A DNA stretch of 64,000 bases from positions 62,001 through 126,000 of the forward strand of contig NZ_JAHKRS010000012.1 in assembly GCF_018863235.1 (NCBI RefSeq), given 5' to 3'. Position 1 is the first letter of the stretch; the number at the start of each line of letters is the position of its first letter. Of this stretch, positions 46,046 through 55,973 are shown piece by piece. This DNA comes from Pseudomaricurvus albidus. GTDB lineage: Bacteria > Pseudomonadota > Gammaproteobacteria > Pseudomonadales > Cellvibrionaceae. Made by a program: the position numbers and the translations under genes. Under the pieces are notes generated by a model, which saw only the letters and a program-made list of their open reading frames with translations, ran no database searches and had not been told where the DNA came from.

Positions 46046-47260
46046 CTAGGAAAGTTGGCTGTGGAGAGCCATGCAGAGGGCGGATAAGTGCAGAACACCG
46101 CTGTTGGTCAGTGTCAGTATGTCATCCTGAACCCCGTAGAGAGGTGGAGTGCTCTCCAGGTAAGGTGTCATTGTCAGGGTGTCCCGAATTCGCTCTGTTT
46201 CCAGCTCATAATGCTGCCTGAAATAAGCCAAATCCAGTTGGTGATAGCACAGCAGCTGATCCACCATCTGCTTGGTGGCGGTGCTGACAGGCTCTATTGT
46301 GTACTGGTTAAACTCACACTTGAAGTAGGTGTCCAGCGCCTCCGGGTTGGTCATACGAATTTGGCCTGTGGCACTTGTGTTGCCAGGCCCCAATCCCAGC
46401 ACATCACTGACTGCCTGGCAGTTGTAGCCCCGAAGGTTTCTTACCAGGTGATGATCCTTGCGGGCACTGGATAGTGGAGAGCCCGGAATGACAAAGTAAT
46501 CATTACCCAGAACCTCATAACCGAGTGCTTTTAAATCCCAAAACAACGCTTGGAATTGTTGGCTATCATCGACTCCGAAGCTGGCGGTTGGTCGGAAAGT
46601 AATGGTGTCTGGTTGCCGACCGCCCGAATGGAACGTCTCATGAAGTGTTTTGGCGGCCTCAGGGGGTGGTGCTTGTAGTTGTAATCCAAAGTGCTGGAAG
46701 TGGAAGCCCTGAGCCAGTGATGAGCAATAGTTGAGAGTTTCAGAGTTAAAGGCATCGTCGTGCTCAAAGACAAACTCAATGGCATTAAAACCCAGGCCTT
46801 TGAACAGGGCCAAACGTTCTGCATCCAGCTCTTTCAGTGCAAAAGAAACACAGTAAAAATTGTCCCTCCGGTCACTGAGTTGGAATTGACGCCCGATAAA
46901 ATACATTAGCTGGGTAACGTCGGTATTGTCGAGGAGATCGTGAGGAATCTGCCATTTTAGCCAGGGGCTTGTACGCCCTTTAAATTCTGCCTGCCGATGA
47001 TTGATTTCACGCAGTAGACCATCCAGCAAACTTGGGTTGGAAGTAGTTTCCAATGAGGGGGCGGGAATAATGTAGCCAGGAGCTGCCAGGTTTAGCCCCA
47101 GTGGCGAGCGATTGCGAAGGCTCACCGTGGAGGCTGTTGAAGGCGCTGCCTTCACAGATTCATTAAGCAGAGTGGCTTCCCAGCAATAGCTGGCAGGCTG
47201 GCAATTTCCGGCAAATACAGAGTCGGGCGAGAAACTGGTCTGCTGGCTGCATGCGCTCAT
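46046..47260 (-). CDS. HemN-derived protein lacking the radical-SAM cysteines (probable pseudoenzyme)
   Basis: 404 residues from the ATG at 47260. It aligns with anaerobic coproporphyrinogen III oxidase along most of its length: PSLLDGLLREINHR, DAERLALFKGLGFNAIEF, LGYEVLGNDYFVIP, LRGYNCQAVSDVLGLGPGN and the C-terminal LTNSGVLHLSALCMALHSQL. At the place of HemN's PFCxxxCxxC it has LAAPGYIIPAPSLE (about 57-70), so the [4Fe-4S] ligands are gone, and the FGGGTP loop is also replaced (WLKWQIPHDLL). It may be a regulator, chaperone or haem-binding remnant. An in-frame TTG at 47332 would add 24 residues that faintly resemble HemN's SYPTxxF, but it lies inside an FNR box. Same direction as fnr. Confidence 0.72.
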   Translation of the reverse strand: MSACSQQTSFSPDSVFAGNCQPASYCWEATLLNESVKAAPSTASTVSLRNRSPLGLNLAAPGYIIPAPSLETTSNPSLLDGLLREINHRQAEFKGRTSPWLKWQIPHDLLDNTDVTQLMYFIGRQFQLSDRRDNFYCVSFALKELDAERLALFKGLGFNAIEFVFEHDDAFNSETLNYCSSLAQGFHFQHFGLQLQAPPPEAAKTLHETFHSGGRQPDTITFRPTASFGVDDSQQFQALFWDLKALGYEVLGNDYFVIPGSPLSSARKDHHLVRNLRGYNCQAVSDVLGLGPGNTSATGQIRMTNPEALDTYFKCEFNQYTIEPVSTATKQMVDQLLCYHQLDLAYFRQHYELETERIRDTLTMTPYLESTPPLYGVQDDILTLTNSGVLHLSALCMALHSQLS

Positions 47261-47295
47261 AAAATCACTCAATGTCAGTGGACAGGTTAGAAATG

Positions 47296-47337
47296 AGTCT
47301 ATGGGAGCGTTGGCTGCAGCGTCTTGATACAAGTCAA
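47296..47337 (-). promoter_or_regulatory. FNR-dependent promoter of the HemN-like gene
   Basis: On the minus strand TTGAC-TTGT-ATCAA (47337-47324) is a near-perfect FNR box. TAGACT (47301-47296) follows 22 bp later as a -10 (four of six). Transcription would start near 47289 and reach the ATG at 47260. The transcript may continue into fnr. Confidence 0.65.
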
Positions 47338-47487
47338 GAGATGGTCGGGAGCCTTAGTGTCAGTGGTCGAAGCGGGGAAGATCAAGGAGTATCAACTTAT
47401 TCGTAATCAGCAGGGGTTTACTCTGCATCAATTTTCAAGCATGTTGAGTGTGTAGAAATTGTTGGTGTGGCGTGAATTTCTTTTTGA

Positions 47488-47528
47488 TTGACGTGAATCA
47501 ACAGCAATTTCTGAAGATGGACTACACT
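47488..47528 (+). promoter_or_regulatory. FNR-dependent promoter of uspE
   Basis: TTGAC-GTGA-ATCAA (47488-47501) differs at one base from the FNR consensus. A -10-like TACACT (47523-47528) follows 21 bp later. The ATG of uspE is at 47565, giving a leader of about 30 nt. Confidence 0.68.
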
Positions 47529-47564
47529 ACATTCACACGATTACGTTTAGGGAAGTCTATAAAA

Positions 47565-48371
47565 ATGTCGAAACCGGATACATTGTTTGTTGTTGTTGAT
47601 CCCACCCAAAAAGAACATGTTGCTTTAGAGCGTGCGGTGATCACCTCGCGCTTGCGTGATGTCAGCCCCAAGCTGAAGGTCTTCGTCGCGGTGGACCCGG
47701 CGGCCGTGTCTCTGGATGCCGAAAATCCGGATCTGTACCGCACCAGTGAGTGGTTTGAAAAACTCGAGCAGCCCATGAAAGACGAAGGCCTTGATTTCAC
47801 TTTGGTGATTTGCTGGTCAACGCAATGGCATGAGGCGGTATTGCAAGGTGCAAAGCGCACAGAGGCAGATTTAATCTTAATGCCTGACTACTCGAGTAAA
47901 GAGAGCCGCAACCGTTTCAGTGATGCCAAGTGGCAGGTGTTACGTCATGCGACTTGCCCGGTATTGATTTGTCGTCCCGGTGCGGACAGTCAGCGGAAAG
48001 TGGTACTGGCGGCGGTCAAAATGCAGGATTCTTCACCCCAGTACACAGAACTGTGCGACAAGGTCATTGCCCGTGGGAAATGGATGGCAGAACGCTATGG
48101 TGCAGATTTCCAGGTGGTTAATGCCTATTCGGATTCTTTGAACTACCCTGATCGCGGCAATATGGTGCGCAAGCTGGGTATTGATTCCGACAAAATCCAT
48201 GTTCGCCAGGGACCTCCCGACGAGGTGGTGGCTGAAGTCGCTCAAGAAGTGAATGCCGATATCATTGTTGTGGGAACCTTGCGTCGCCGCGGTGTGATGT
48301 TGGCCATGCGTGGTAACACTTCCGAGCAGGTAATGGGCCGAGTCAAGCAGGACATTATGACGCTCAACTAA
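47565..48371 (+). CDS. uspE: Tandem-domain universal stress protein (UspE-like)
   Basis: 268 residues from the ATG at 47565, with AGGGAAG nine nt upstream; longer frames upstream cross the FNR box. Two Usp domains: the first about 1-140, the second about 150-268 ending with ADIIVVGTLRRRGVMLAMRGNTSEQVMG (ends quoted), where the G-x2-G-x9-G-S/T ATP-binding pattern is partly kept. In E. coli uspE lies next to fnr, and the same pairing is seen here. Expression under an FNR box suggests a role in oxygen limitation. Confidence 0.87.
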   Translation: MSKPDTLFVVVDPTQKEHVALERAVITSRLRDVSPKLKVFVAVDPAAVSLDAENPDLYRTSEWFEKLEQPMKDEGLDFTLVICWSTQWHEAVLQGAKRTEADLILMPDYSSKESRNRFSDAKWQVLRHATCPVLICRPGADSQRKVVLAAVKMQDSSPQYTELCDKVIARGKWMAERYGADFQVVNAYSDSLNYPDRGNMVRKLGIDSDKIHVRQGPPDEVVAEVAQEVNADIIVVGTLRRRGVMLAMRGNTSEQVMGRVKQDIMTLN

Positions 48372-48390
48372 CAGAAAGCGTATGTGAGAC

Positions 48391-48424
48391 ACAAAAAAAG
48401 AGGCGTTACGCCTCTTTTTTTGTG
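48391..48424. terminator. Bidirectional terminator between uspE and mmsA
   Basis: ACAAAAAAAGAGGCG, TTA loop, CGCCTCTTTTTTTGT: a perfect stem with A and T runs, shared by the convergent genes. Confidence 0.9.
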
Positions 48425-48447
48425 TTCAGGTGTTAATTTCCGGGCTA

Positions 48448-49938
48448 TCAGCTTGGGAAAGAAAACTGAACGCCTTCACGGACACCACTGGAAGGCCAGC
48501 GCTGAGTGATGGTTTTACGGTTGGTGTAAAAACGAACACCGTCAGGCCCGTAAGCGCTCAGGTTACCAAACAGTGAACGTTTCCAGCCACCGAAGCTGTG
48601 ATAGGAAACCGGTACCGGCAGGGGAACGTTAATACCCACCATACCTACCAGAATGTTGTCGGTAAAGTAGCGTGCAGCTTCACCGTCACGGGTAAAGATA
48701 CAGGTACCGTTACCGTATTCGTGATCGTTAATCATTTGCATGGCTTCGTCCATGGTTTCTGCGCGAACGACCAGCAGTACCGGACCAAAGATCTCTTCGT
48801 CATAGCACTTCATACCTGGTTTGACGTTGTCGATCAGCGTACCACCAACAAAGAAGCCATTTTCAAAGCCGGCAACCTGAGGGTTGCGACCATCGACTAC
48901 AATGGTTGCGCCTTGTTCTTCAGCGCTGTTGATATAGCCATTGACCTTGTTTTTGTGGGCTTCGGTAATGACGGGACCAAAGTCATTGCTGGCGTCGCTG
49001 TAGGCACCAACCTTGAGATCTTTCATGGCTTCGGTCATTTTTTCAATCAGGCTGTCTGCGGCTTCATCGCCCACACAAACGGCAACGGACAGTGCCATGC
49101 AACGCTCACCGGATGAGCCAAAGGCAGCACCAGTCATGGCGGCAACCGCGTTATCCATGTCGGCATCAGGCATGATGATGGCGTGGTTTTTCGCGCCACC
49201 CAGAGCCTGGCAGCGTTTGCCATTGGCGCTGGCAGTTGCGTATACGTACTCGGCAATTGGTGTTGAGCCTACAAAGCTTACAGCTTGAACACGTGAGTCG
49301 GTCAGCAGGGTGTCAACGGCAATCTTGTCGCCATTAACAACGTTCATGACACCGTCAGGCAGACCGGCTTCCTGCAGCAATTGTGCAACGAACAGAGTGG
49401 AAGAAGGATCGCGCTCTGAAGGCTTAAGTACAAACGTATTGCCGCAAACAATAGCCAGTGGATACATCCACAGAGGCACCATGGCCGGGAAGTTGAACGG
49501 AGTAATACCGGCAACAACACCCAGTGGCTGCATTTCGCTCCAGGAGTCAATGTTAGGGCCGACATTACGGCTGTGTTCACCTTTCAGCAGCTCGGGGGCG
49601 TAACAGGCATATTCTACGTTCTCGATACCGCGAGTTAATTCGCCCATGGCATCGTGAGAGATTTTGCCGTGCTCTTCGCCGATCATTGCACAGATTTGCT
49701 CAGCGTTTTCTTCCAGCAGCTGCTTGAAACGGAACATGATCTTGGCACGTTTTGCGGGCGGCGTATTACGCCAGGCGGGATAGGCAGCCTGGGCAGCGGC
49801 AATAGCTTCTTCAACGGTATCTTTAGAGGCGAGAGCAACCTGCTTGGTGACTTCTCCGGTTGCAGGGTTGAAAACGTCTTGAGTCCGCTCGGCGGCCTCA
49901 CTCAGTGTTCCATTGATCAAGTGTCCGACAATATTCAT
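48448..49938 (-). CDS. mmsA: CoA-acylating methylmalonate-semialdehyde dehydrogenase
   Basis: 496 residues from the ATG at 49938 (AGAGGTATTT RBS); 20 further in-frame residues upstream are not conserved. Aldehyde dehydrogenase fold with ITPFNFPAMVPLWMYPLAI (active-site entrance), FVGSTPIAEYVY (NAD), and the catalytic cysteine in SSGERCMALSVAV. These variants are those of MmsA/IolA, which convert methylmalonate semialdehyde (or malonate semialdehyde) to propionyl- or acetyl-CoA. It follows the omega-transaminase gene by 75 bp in the same direction, so the pair probably catabolises beta-alanine and related amines. Confidence 0.93.
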   Translation of the reverse strand: MNIVGHLINGTLSEAAERTQDVFNPATGEVTKQVALASKDTVEEAIAAAQAAYPAWRNTPPAKRAKIMFRFKQLLEENAEQICAMIGEEHGKISHDAMGELTRGIENVEYACYAPELLKGEHSRNVGPNIDSWSEMQPLGVVAGITPFNFPAMVPLWMYPLAIVCGNTFVLKPSERDPSSTLFVAQLLQEAGLPDGVMNVVNGDKIAVDTLLTDSRVQAVSFVGSTPIAEYVYATASANGKRCQALGGAKNHAIIMPDADMDNAVAAMTGAAFGSSGERCMALSVAVCVGDEAADSLIEKMTEAMKDLKVGAYSDASNDFGPVITEAHKNKVNGYINSAEEQGATIVVDGRNPQVAGFENGFFVGGTLIDNVKPGMKCYDEEIFGPVLLVVRAETMDEAMQMINDHEYGNGTCIFTRDGEAARYFTDNILVGMVGINVPLPVPVSYHSFGGWKRSLFGNLSAYGPDGVRFYTNRKTITQRWPSSGVREGVQFSFPS

Positions 49939-50013
49939 AAATACCTCTTGGTTAAATTCTGTCTTGTTAAGTCGAGCCATGCCCAGTGACCTGGGCATGG
50001 CGTGTGACGGGTT

Positions 50014-51351
50014 TTAGCCTTTGGCAACTTCGTTGATGCTGTCGCCCAGAGCGCTGACCAGAGTGTCGATTTCTTCTGGTTTGGAGATAAATGGCATGCC
50101 CAGCTGGATGGTATCGCCGCCGTAGCGAACGTAATAACCCTTGTCCCACATGTTCATGGCAATTTGGAAAGGACGCTTCAGAGGTTCACCTGGAGCCGAT
50201 TCAATGGTGAATCCAGCGGCAACACCGCAGTTGCGGATATCGGTGATCAAAGGCGTGCCTTTCAGCTGGTGCACGCGGTCTTCCAGAATCACAGCCAGTT
50301 CCGCAGAGCGCTCGATCAGGTTTTCATTTTCCAGAATATCCAGTGCAGCCAAACCGGCGGCACAGGCAACAGGGTGAGCAGAGTAGGTGTACCCGTGGGG
50401 CAGTTCTACCGCATACTCAGGGCCACCTTGTTCCATAAAGGTATCGTAGATCTCTTGCTTGGCGATCACGGCACCCATAGGCACAGCCCCGTTGGTGAGC
50501 TGCTTGGCCGTGTTGATGATGTCTGGTGTTACACCAAACGCTTCAGCGCCGGTTTTGGCACCCATACGACCGAATGCGGTAATAACTTCATCAAAGATCA
50601 GCAGGATATTGTTCTGATCGCAGATTTCGCGCAGGCGTTGCAGATAGCCTTTTGGTGGCGGCAGTACACCGGCAGAACCGGCCATGGGCTCGACAATAAC
50701 CGCCGCAATGTTGGATGCATCGTGCAGGGCGATCAGTTCCAGCAGTTCGTTAGCTTGCTCGGCACCTTCTTCAGGCATGCCCTTAACGAATTTGTTTTGT
50801 GGTAAAACGGTGTGCGGCAGGTGGTCGGCTTCTACGGCATTGCCAAACAGGGCACGGTTGCCGCCAATACCACCGACACTGATGCCACCAAAGTTAACAC
50901 CGTGGTAACCCTTGGAACGACCGATCAGTTTGGTTTTGGTAGGCTGACCTTTTTTACGCCAGTAAGCGCGGGCGATTTTCAGAGAGGTTTCAGCCGATTC
51001 AGAGCCGGAACCGGTAAAAAACACGCGGTTGAGGCCTTGTGGCATAAAGTCGGTGATTCGCTCTGCCAACTCAAAAGCTTTGGTGTGACTGAACTGGAAT
51101 GCGGGAGCGTAATCCAGGCTGCTCAGTTGCTTGCTGACCGCTTCAGCGATCTCCGGACGGCAGTGGCCTGCACCACAGGTCCAGAGACCAGACAAACCAT
51201 CAAAAATCTGACGGCCATCGGCACTGGTGTAGTAACAGCCCTGTGCACCAGTGATGATACGGGGGTCTTTCTTGAACTGACGGTTACCACTGAATGCCAT
51301 CCAGTGGGCATCAAGCTGTGACTGACTCAGTCCGGCTAGCTTGTCACTCAT
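50014..51351 (-). CDS. Omega-amino acid:pyruvate (beta-alanine-pyruvate) transaminase
   Basis: 445 residues. Class III PLP aminotransferase. MAFSGNRQFKKDPRI, GLWTCGAGHCRPEIAEAV, GSESAETSLKIARAYWR, GRSKGYHGVNFGG and the PLP-binding LLIFDEVITAFGRMG with the Schiff-base lysine in NTAKQLTNGAVPMG define the beta-alanine:pyruvate subgroup. It makes malonate semialdehyde, the substrate of MmsA encoded next. Start ATG 51351. A poly-C tract lies about 135 bp upstream. Confidence 0.92.
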   Translation of the reverse strand: MSDKLAGLSQSQLDAHWMAFSGNRQFKKDPRIITGAQGCYYTSADGRQIFDGLSGLWTCGAGHCRPEIAEAVSKQLSSLDYAPAFQFSHTKAFELAERITDFMPQGLNRVFFTGSGSESAETSLKIARAYWRKKGQPTKTKLIGRSKGYHGVNFGGISVGGIGGNRALFGNAVEADHLPHTVLPQNKFVKGMPEEGAEQANELLELIALHDASNIAAVIVEPMAGSAGVLPPPKGYLQRLREICDQNNILLIFDEVITAFGRMGAKTGAEAFGVTPDIINTAKQLTNGAVPMGAVIAKQEIYDTFMEQGGPEYAVELPHGYTYSAHPVACAAGLAALDILENENLIERSAELAVILEDRVHQLKGTPLITDIRNCGVAAGFTIESAPGEPLKRPFQIAMNMWDKGYYVRYGGDTIQLGMPFISKPEEIDTLVSALGDSINEVAKG

Positions 51352-51486
51352 CTCTTAAATCTCCAGAAGTGGTTAGATCGTTACCTGATGAGACAGAGAA
51401 TAGTGCAAACTCAATGTTTCAAAAATATTGAAGTATGAATCCTTAGGTTCATATCAGTGAAACATAATGGCTGAGGGGATCAATTT

Positions 51487-51506
51487 CCCCCCCCCCCCCC
51501 CCCCCC
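51487..51506. repeat. C20 homopolymer between tadD and the transaminase gene
   Basis: Twenty consecutive C on the plus strand in the gap 51352-51574, followed by GCGCG and, 15 bp later, by GGGGGGAGGG (51521-51530) which could fold back on it. On the minus strand it is a G20 tract upstream of the transaminase start. The exact count is likely to be unstable both in the cell and in sequencing. Confidence 0.85.
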
Positions 51507-51574
51507 GCGCGTCTGGATCAGGGGGGAGGGCATAGATAGATTGGGGGCAATGGACGAGCAGATGGAGATGGCGC

Positions 51575-52648
51575 TCAGGGAGTGGATTTGGCGACCAGAC
51601 TGTCCTCAAGGTATTGCCGGTTCAATTTAAGGTTTTCTCGAGCTTTGGCAAAGTAGACCGGTGACGCACTGATGGCCTTTTCCAGATATCGCTCAGCGAT
51701 CAGGTATTTGCCACTGGTCATGCAGAGGTAACCCACGGTGTTATAGGCTTCAGGCTCTTTCATCAGTCGGGCAAAGGTATCGGTGGCCATTTCGTACTTT
51801 TCCATCCGGACGTACAGCAACCCTATGTTGTACCAGGTCTGAGAGAAGTTGGCGTCCTGCTCTATCGCACGGTGGTAATAGAGTTCGGCCTCCGGCCAGT
51901 TTCCGGCCAGGTAGTAGGAATAGCCCAGGTTGTTATAGGCCGATGGGCTGGCTGGCTGGATCTTGATGGCCAGCTGATAGTAGCTTTGGGCTTCTTCAAA
52001 GCGGTTTTCAAGATCCGCCAAAACGCCCAGATTGTTGTAAACGGTATAAGGCGATTGCCTGTCTACACGGAGAACAGGCTTTGTTGATGTTTCAGCGACA
52101 GATTCTGCTTTCATACTGGACTCGCCTGTCTCTTCCGGGACTGGTTTGGGTTGCAACAGTGGTTTAAAGCGTTTCTGATCTACATCCACAGCTCGCATAA
52201 GGTAGGACTGGGCCAGCTCTCGCTGTTTCTGACGCAGGTGTATTTTTCCGAGGCCAGTCAACGATTCAATATCGTCAGGAGCCTTGTTTAAAGCCCGTTC
52301 AAACGCAGCCTGTGCCAGATCGAGGTTGTTCAGATGTAGATGAATTTGTCCTATGCGTCGGTATATTTCAGGTTGTTCTGGGTCTTTGGCCAGTGACTGG
52401 ACCAGATAGAAAATGGCCTGATCCGTGTTGCCGCTCTGCAGGGCGCTTTGAGACTCGCTGTTAAGTTCATCGATGGAGGCGTTTTGGGTTTTACTTTTAT
52501 AAGCGAGGGATCGTGAGCCTTGATACAGATCGCTATTATCTTGTCCGCCCGCGCTGTGATTATTCATGCTGGAACAACCGCCCAGTGTCAGAACACAGGC
52601 CAATACAATCACTTTTGAGGGGCCTGGGAATATCATAGAAAGAGACAT
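51575..52648 (-). CDS. tadD: TadD-like TPR lipoprotein of the Tad pilus locus
   Basis: 357 residues from the ATG at 52648 with AAGGA upstream. Lipobox LGGC near 30. At least six tetratricopeptide repeats, for example AIFYLVQSLAKDPEQPEIYRRIGQIHLHL and AYNNLGYSYYLAGNWPEAELYYHRAI (both partially quoted). TadD-type lipoproteins help assembly or secretin targeting. Last gene of the minus-strand Tad cluster, 10 bp after tadC. Longer than many TadD (about 260), with a Glu/Ser/Val-rich insert around residues 165-190. Confidence 0.8.
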   Translation of the reverse strand: MSLSMIFPGPSKVIVLACVLTLGGCSSMNNHSAGGQDNSDLYQGSRSLAYKSKTQNASIDELNSESQSALQSGNTDQAIFYLVQSLAKDPEQPEIYRRIGQIHLHLNNLDLAQAAFERALNKAPDDIESLTGLGKIHLRQKQRELAQSYLMRAVDVDQKRFKPLLQPKPVPEETGESSMKAESVAETSTKPVLRVDRQSPYTVYNNLGVLADLENRFEEAQSYYQLAIKIQPASPSAYNNLGYSYYLAGNWPEAELYYHRAIEQDANFSQTWYNIGLLYVRMEKYEMATDTFARLMKEPEAYNTVGYLCMTSGKYLIAERYLEKAISASPVYFAKARENLKLNRQYLEDSLVAKSTP

Positions 52649-52658
52649 ATCCTTTTCC

Positions 52659-53621
52659 TTATTTGAAGGCTTCAATAACCTGGAGAATGGCGGGGCCTAT
52701 GGCAATGACAAAAAATGAAGGCCAGATAAACATCGTGAGTGGAAAGATCAATTTGGTACTGATTTTGGCTGCCGCTTCTTCTGCCGCCTGCATGCGTTTA
52801 TCCCGGAACTCTTCTGCATAGGTGCGTAACGCATCGGCCACACTGGTGCCAAAACGCATGCTTTGATCCAACAGGGTTGCAAGACCTTTAATTTCCGACA
52901 GCCCGGTTCGTTCCGAAAGATTTCGGAAGGCGTCTGAGCGCGGTACACCCACCATGATTTCCTTGTTAATTAACGCCAGATCGGCAGCCAATTCAGGGTG
53001 GGTAATGTTCAGTTCCTGAGCAACCCGGGCAATCGCGCTGGTTAATCCCAGGCCTGATTCCACACAGACTACCAACAGATCGAGAGCGTCCGGAAATCCG
53101 GCTTTGAGTTTTCTCTGCCGTTTGGCCATGATCTTTTTGAGAATGTAATTGGGAGCCATAACGCCAGCTGAAAACGCAATAAGTGCGGCCACAATGACAT
53201 TTTGGGGCGAGATCTCCGGTGAAAGTCTGGCCAGCATGATCACCGCCAGTGGCAGGCCTACAGCCAGTATGGTTTTATACGCATAGAAGTTGGTGACCGC
53301 ATTGCTGTTGCGGTAGCCTGCGATAATCAGGTGTTTTTGGATGCGGCTTTTCTCTGCCTGGTTGCTTGGCAGTAGCGCACTGGCGGCAGTGCCCATGACC
53401 TGCTTAAAAAAATCATCCCCTACGGATGGGCCATCGGGCGTTTGCTTGTCCTGAACAATTGCACTCAATCGCTTCTTGGCGGGATCACTGAAAGCCGTGA
53501 TCAGATACCCCACACTCAACACACAGGCAAAGGCGGCTGTGGCAGTGATAATGACAAAAATCGTCTGAGAGGCCTGGGGGTTTTGAACCATTGAGTTGAT
53601 CAATTCCAGTAGATACTGCAT
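52659..53621 (-). CDS. tadC: Tad inner-membrane platform protein TadC
   Basis: 320 residues. T2SS-F domain (about 165-300) with DALDLLVVCVESGLGLTSAIARVA and IKGLATLLDQSMRFGTSVADALRTYAEEFRDKR (ends quoted), three to four membrane helices. With TadB it forms the platform that works with the CpaF ATPase. Start ATG 53621, 3 bp after the tadB stop, so the genes are coupled. Confidence 0.9.
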   Translation of the reverse strand: MQYLLELINSMVQNPQASQTIFVIITATAAFACVLSVGYLITAFSDPAKKRLSAIVQDKQTPDGPSVGDDFFKQVMGTAASALLPSNQAEKSRIQKHLIIAGYRNSNAVTNFYAYKTILAVGLPLAVIMLARLSPEISPQNVIVAALIAFSAGVMAPNYILKKIMAKRQRKLKAGFPDALDLLVVCVESGLGLTSAIARVAQELNITHPELAADLALINKEIMVGVPRSDAFRNLSERTGLSEIKGLATLLDQSMRFGTSVADALRTYAEEFRDKRMQAAEEAAAKISTKLIFPLTMFIWPSFFVIAIGPAILQVIEAFK

Positions 53622-53624
53622 AGC

Positions 53625-54599
53625 TCACACCTCTATTCGGATGATTTTTCGGATGACAAAAATTCCGATCACCATGCCAATTCCGGCTGCTATCAGAAGA
53701 TTTTGACCTGCTGGCGTTTCAAGCAGGACCGGCAGGTATGTGGGAGTGGTGATTGAAATAATGCCGAACAAAACAAAAGGCACGAGACACAACACCCAGG
53801 CCGAGATACGCCCCTCGGCTGAAAGGGTGCGCACCCTGCGCTGAAATCGGTAACGCCCGCGAATCACCTTGGCCAGTTTGTCAAAAATCTCAGCCATATT
53901 GCCGCCGGTCTCTTTTTGTATAACCACTGACGTCATCAAGGCCATGACCGTCACACTGGGAATTCTTTCCAGCAATCCCAGCAGGGCTGTACGGATACTG
54001 TTACCGTAATTCAGATCCATAAACGTCGTCTCGAACTCTCCGGCGATGGGGTTTTCCATTTCGCTACCGACAAGATGCAGACACTCGACCAAAGGGTGGC
54101 CGGCCTGCAAGGCGCGCTTCATGATCTCCAGGGCTTCTGGCAATTGCTCTTCAAAACGTTCAAGCCGCTGGTTGCGGTCGCGGTTAAGCTTTAAAAAGGG
54201 CAGGCAAAAACCGGCCACAGGCGCCAGGATTATGATCCAGATGAAATTACTGAAGATTGCCGCAATAAATCCAGCCAGCAGAGCTGTGAGCAAGGCAATG
54301 CCGATGAACCTGTAGGCCGGAATGCGATAACCGGCTTGCTGAAGGTAGGGCGACAGTGAAACCAGCCATTTTGACCCTTCCAGTTGCTTTTCCCATGGGC
54401 TCAATCGACTTAAATAGTTATCCCTCAGCAGCTTGGCGCTCGCCGGCAACTCGGTTTGTTCGCGAACTTCCCGCAGCCTCTGCTGAAGGCGAGCGCGATT
54501 TTTTTTCGATTCACCAAATACCGGTGTGGTTAATGCAAAGCTCAACAAAAACACCGCGGCTGAAACGAGACCAATAAAAAAGAGATAATTCTGAGACAT
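53625..54599 (-). CDS. tadB: Tad inner-membrane platform protein TadB
   Basis: 324 residues. N-terminal membrane helix, two central helices (about 105-140), T2SS-F domain with LPEALEIMKRALQAGHPLVECLHLV and VMALMTSVVIQKETGGNMAEIFDKL (ends quoted), and C-terminal helices. Pairs with TadC. Lies 9 bp after tadA. Confidence 0.9.
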   Translation of the reverse strand: MSQNYLFFIGLVSAAVFLLSFALTTPVFGESKKNRARLQQRLREVREQTELPASAKLLRDNYLSRLSPWEKQLEGSKWLVSLSPYLQQAGYRIPAYRFIGIALLTALLAGFIAAIFSNFIWIIILAPVAGFCLPFLKLNRDRNQRLERFEEQLPEALEIMKRALQAGHPLVECLHLVGSEMENPIAGEFETTFMDLNYGNSIRTALLGLLERIPSVTVMALMTSVVIQKETGGNMAEIFDKLAKVIRGRYRFQRRVRTLSAEGRISAWVLCLVPFVLFGIISITTPTYLPVLLETPAGQNLLIAAGIGMVIGIFVIRKIIRIEV

Positions 54600-54608
54600 G
54601 GCTGAATC

Positions 54609-55970
<1,362 letters not shown>

Positions 55971-55973
55971 GAC

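Noticed and set aside
46046-47332. Idea that the HemN-like gene is a frameshifted or decayed hemN
   Set aside because: The frame is uninterrupted for over 400 codons, conserved blocks are spread over its whole length, and it has a regulated promoter. The Cys motif is replaced by a different in-frame sequence rather than broken by a shift.
48598-49116. A 172-codon plus-strand frame opposite mmsA
   Set aside because: Shadow of the conserved dehydrogenase; no ribosome binding site and no domain.
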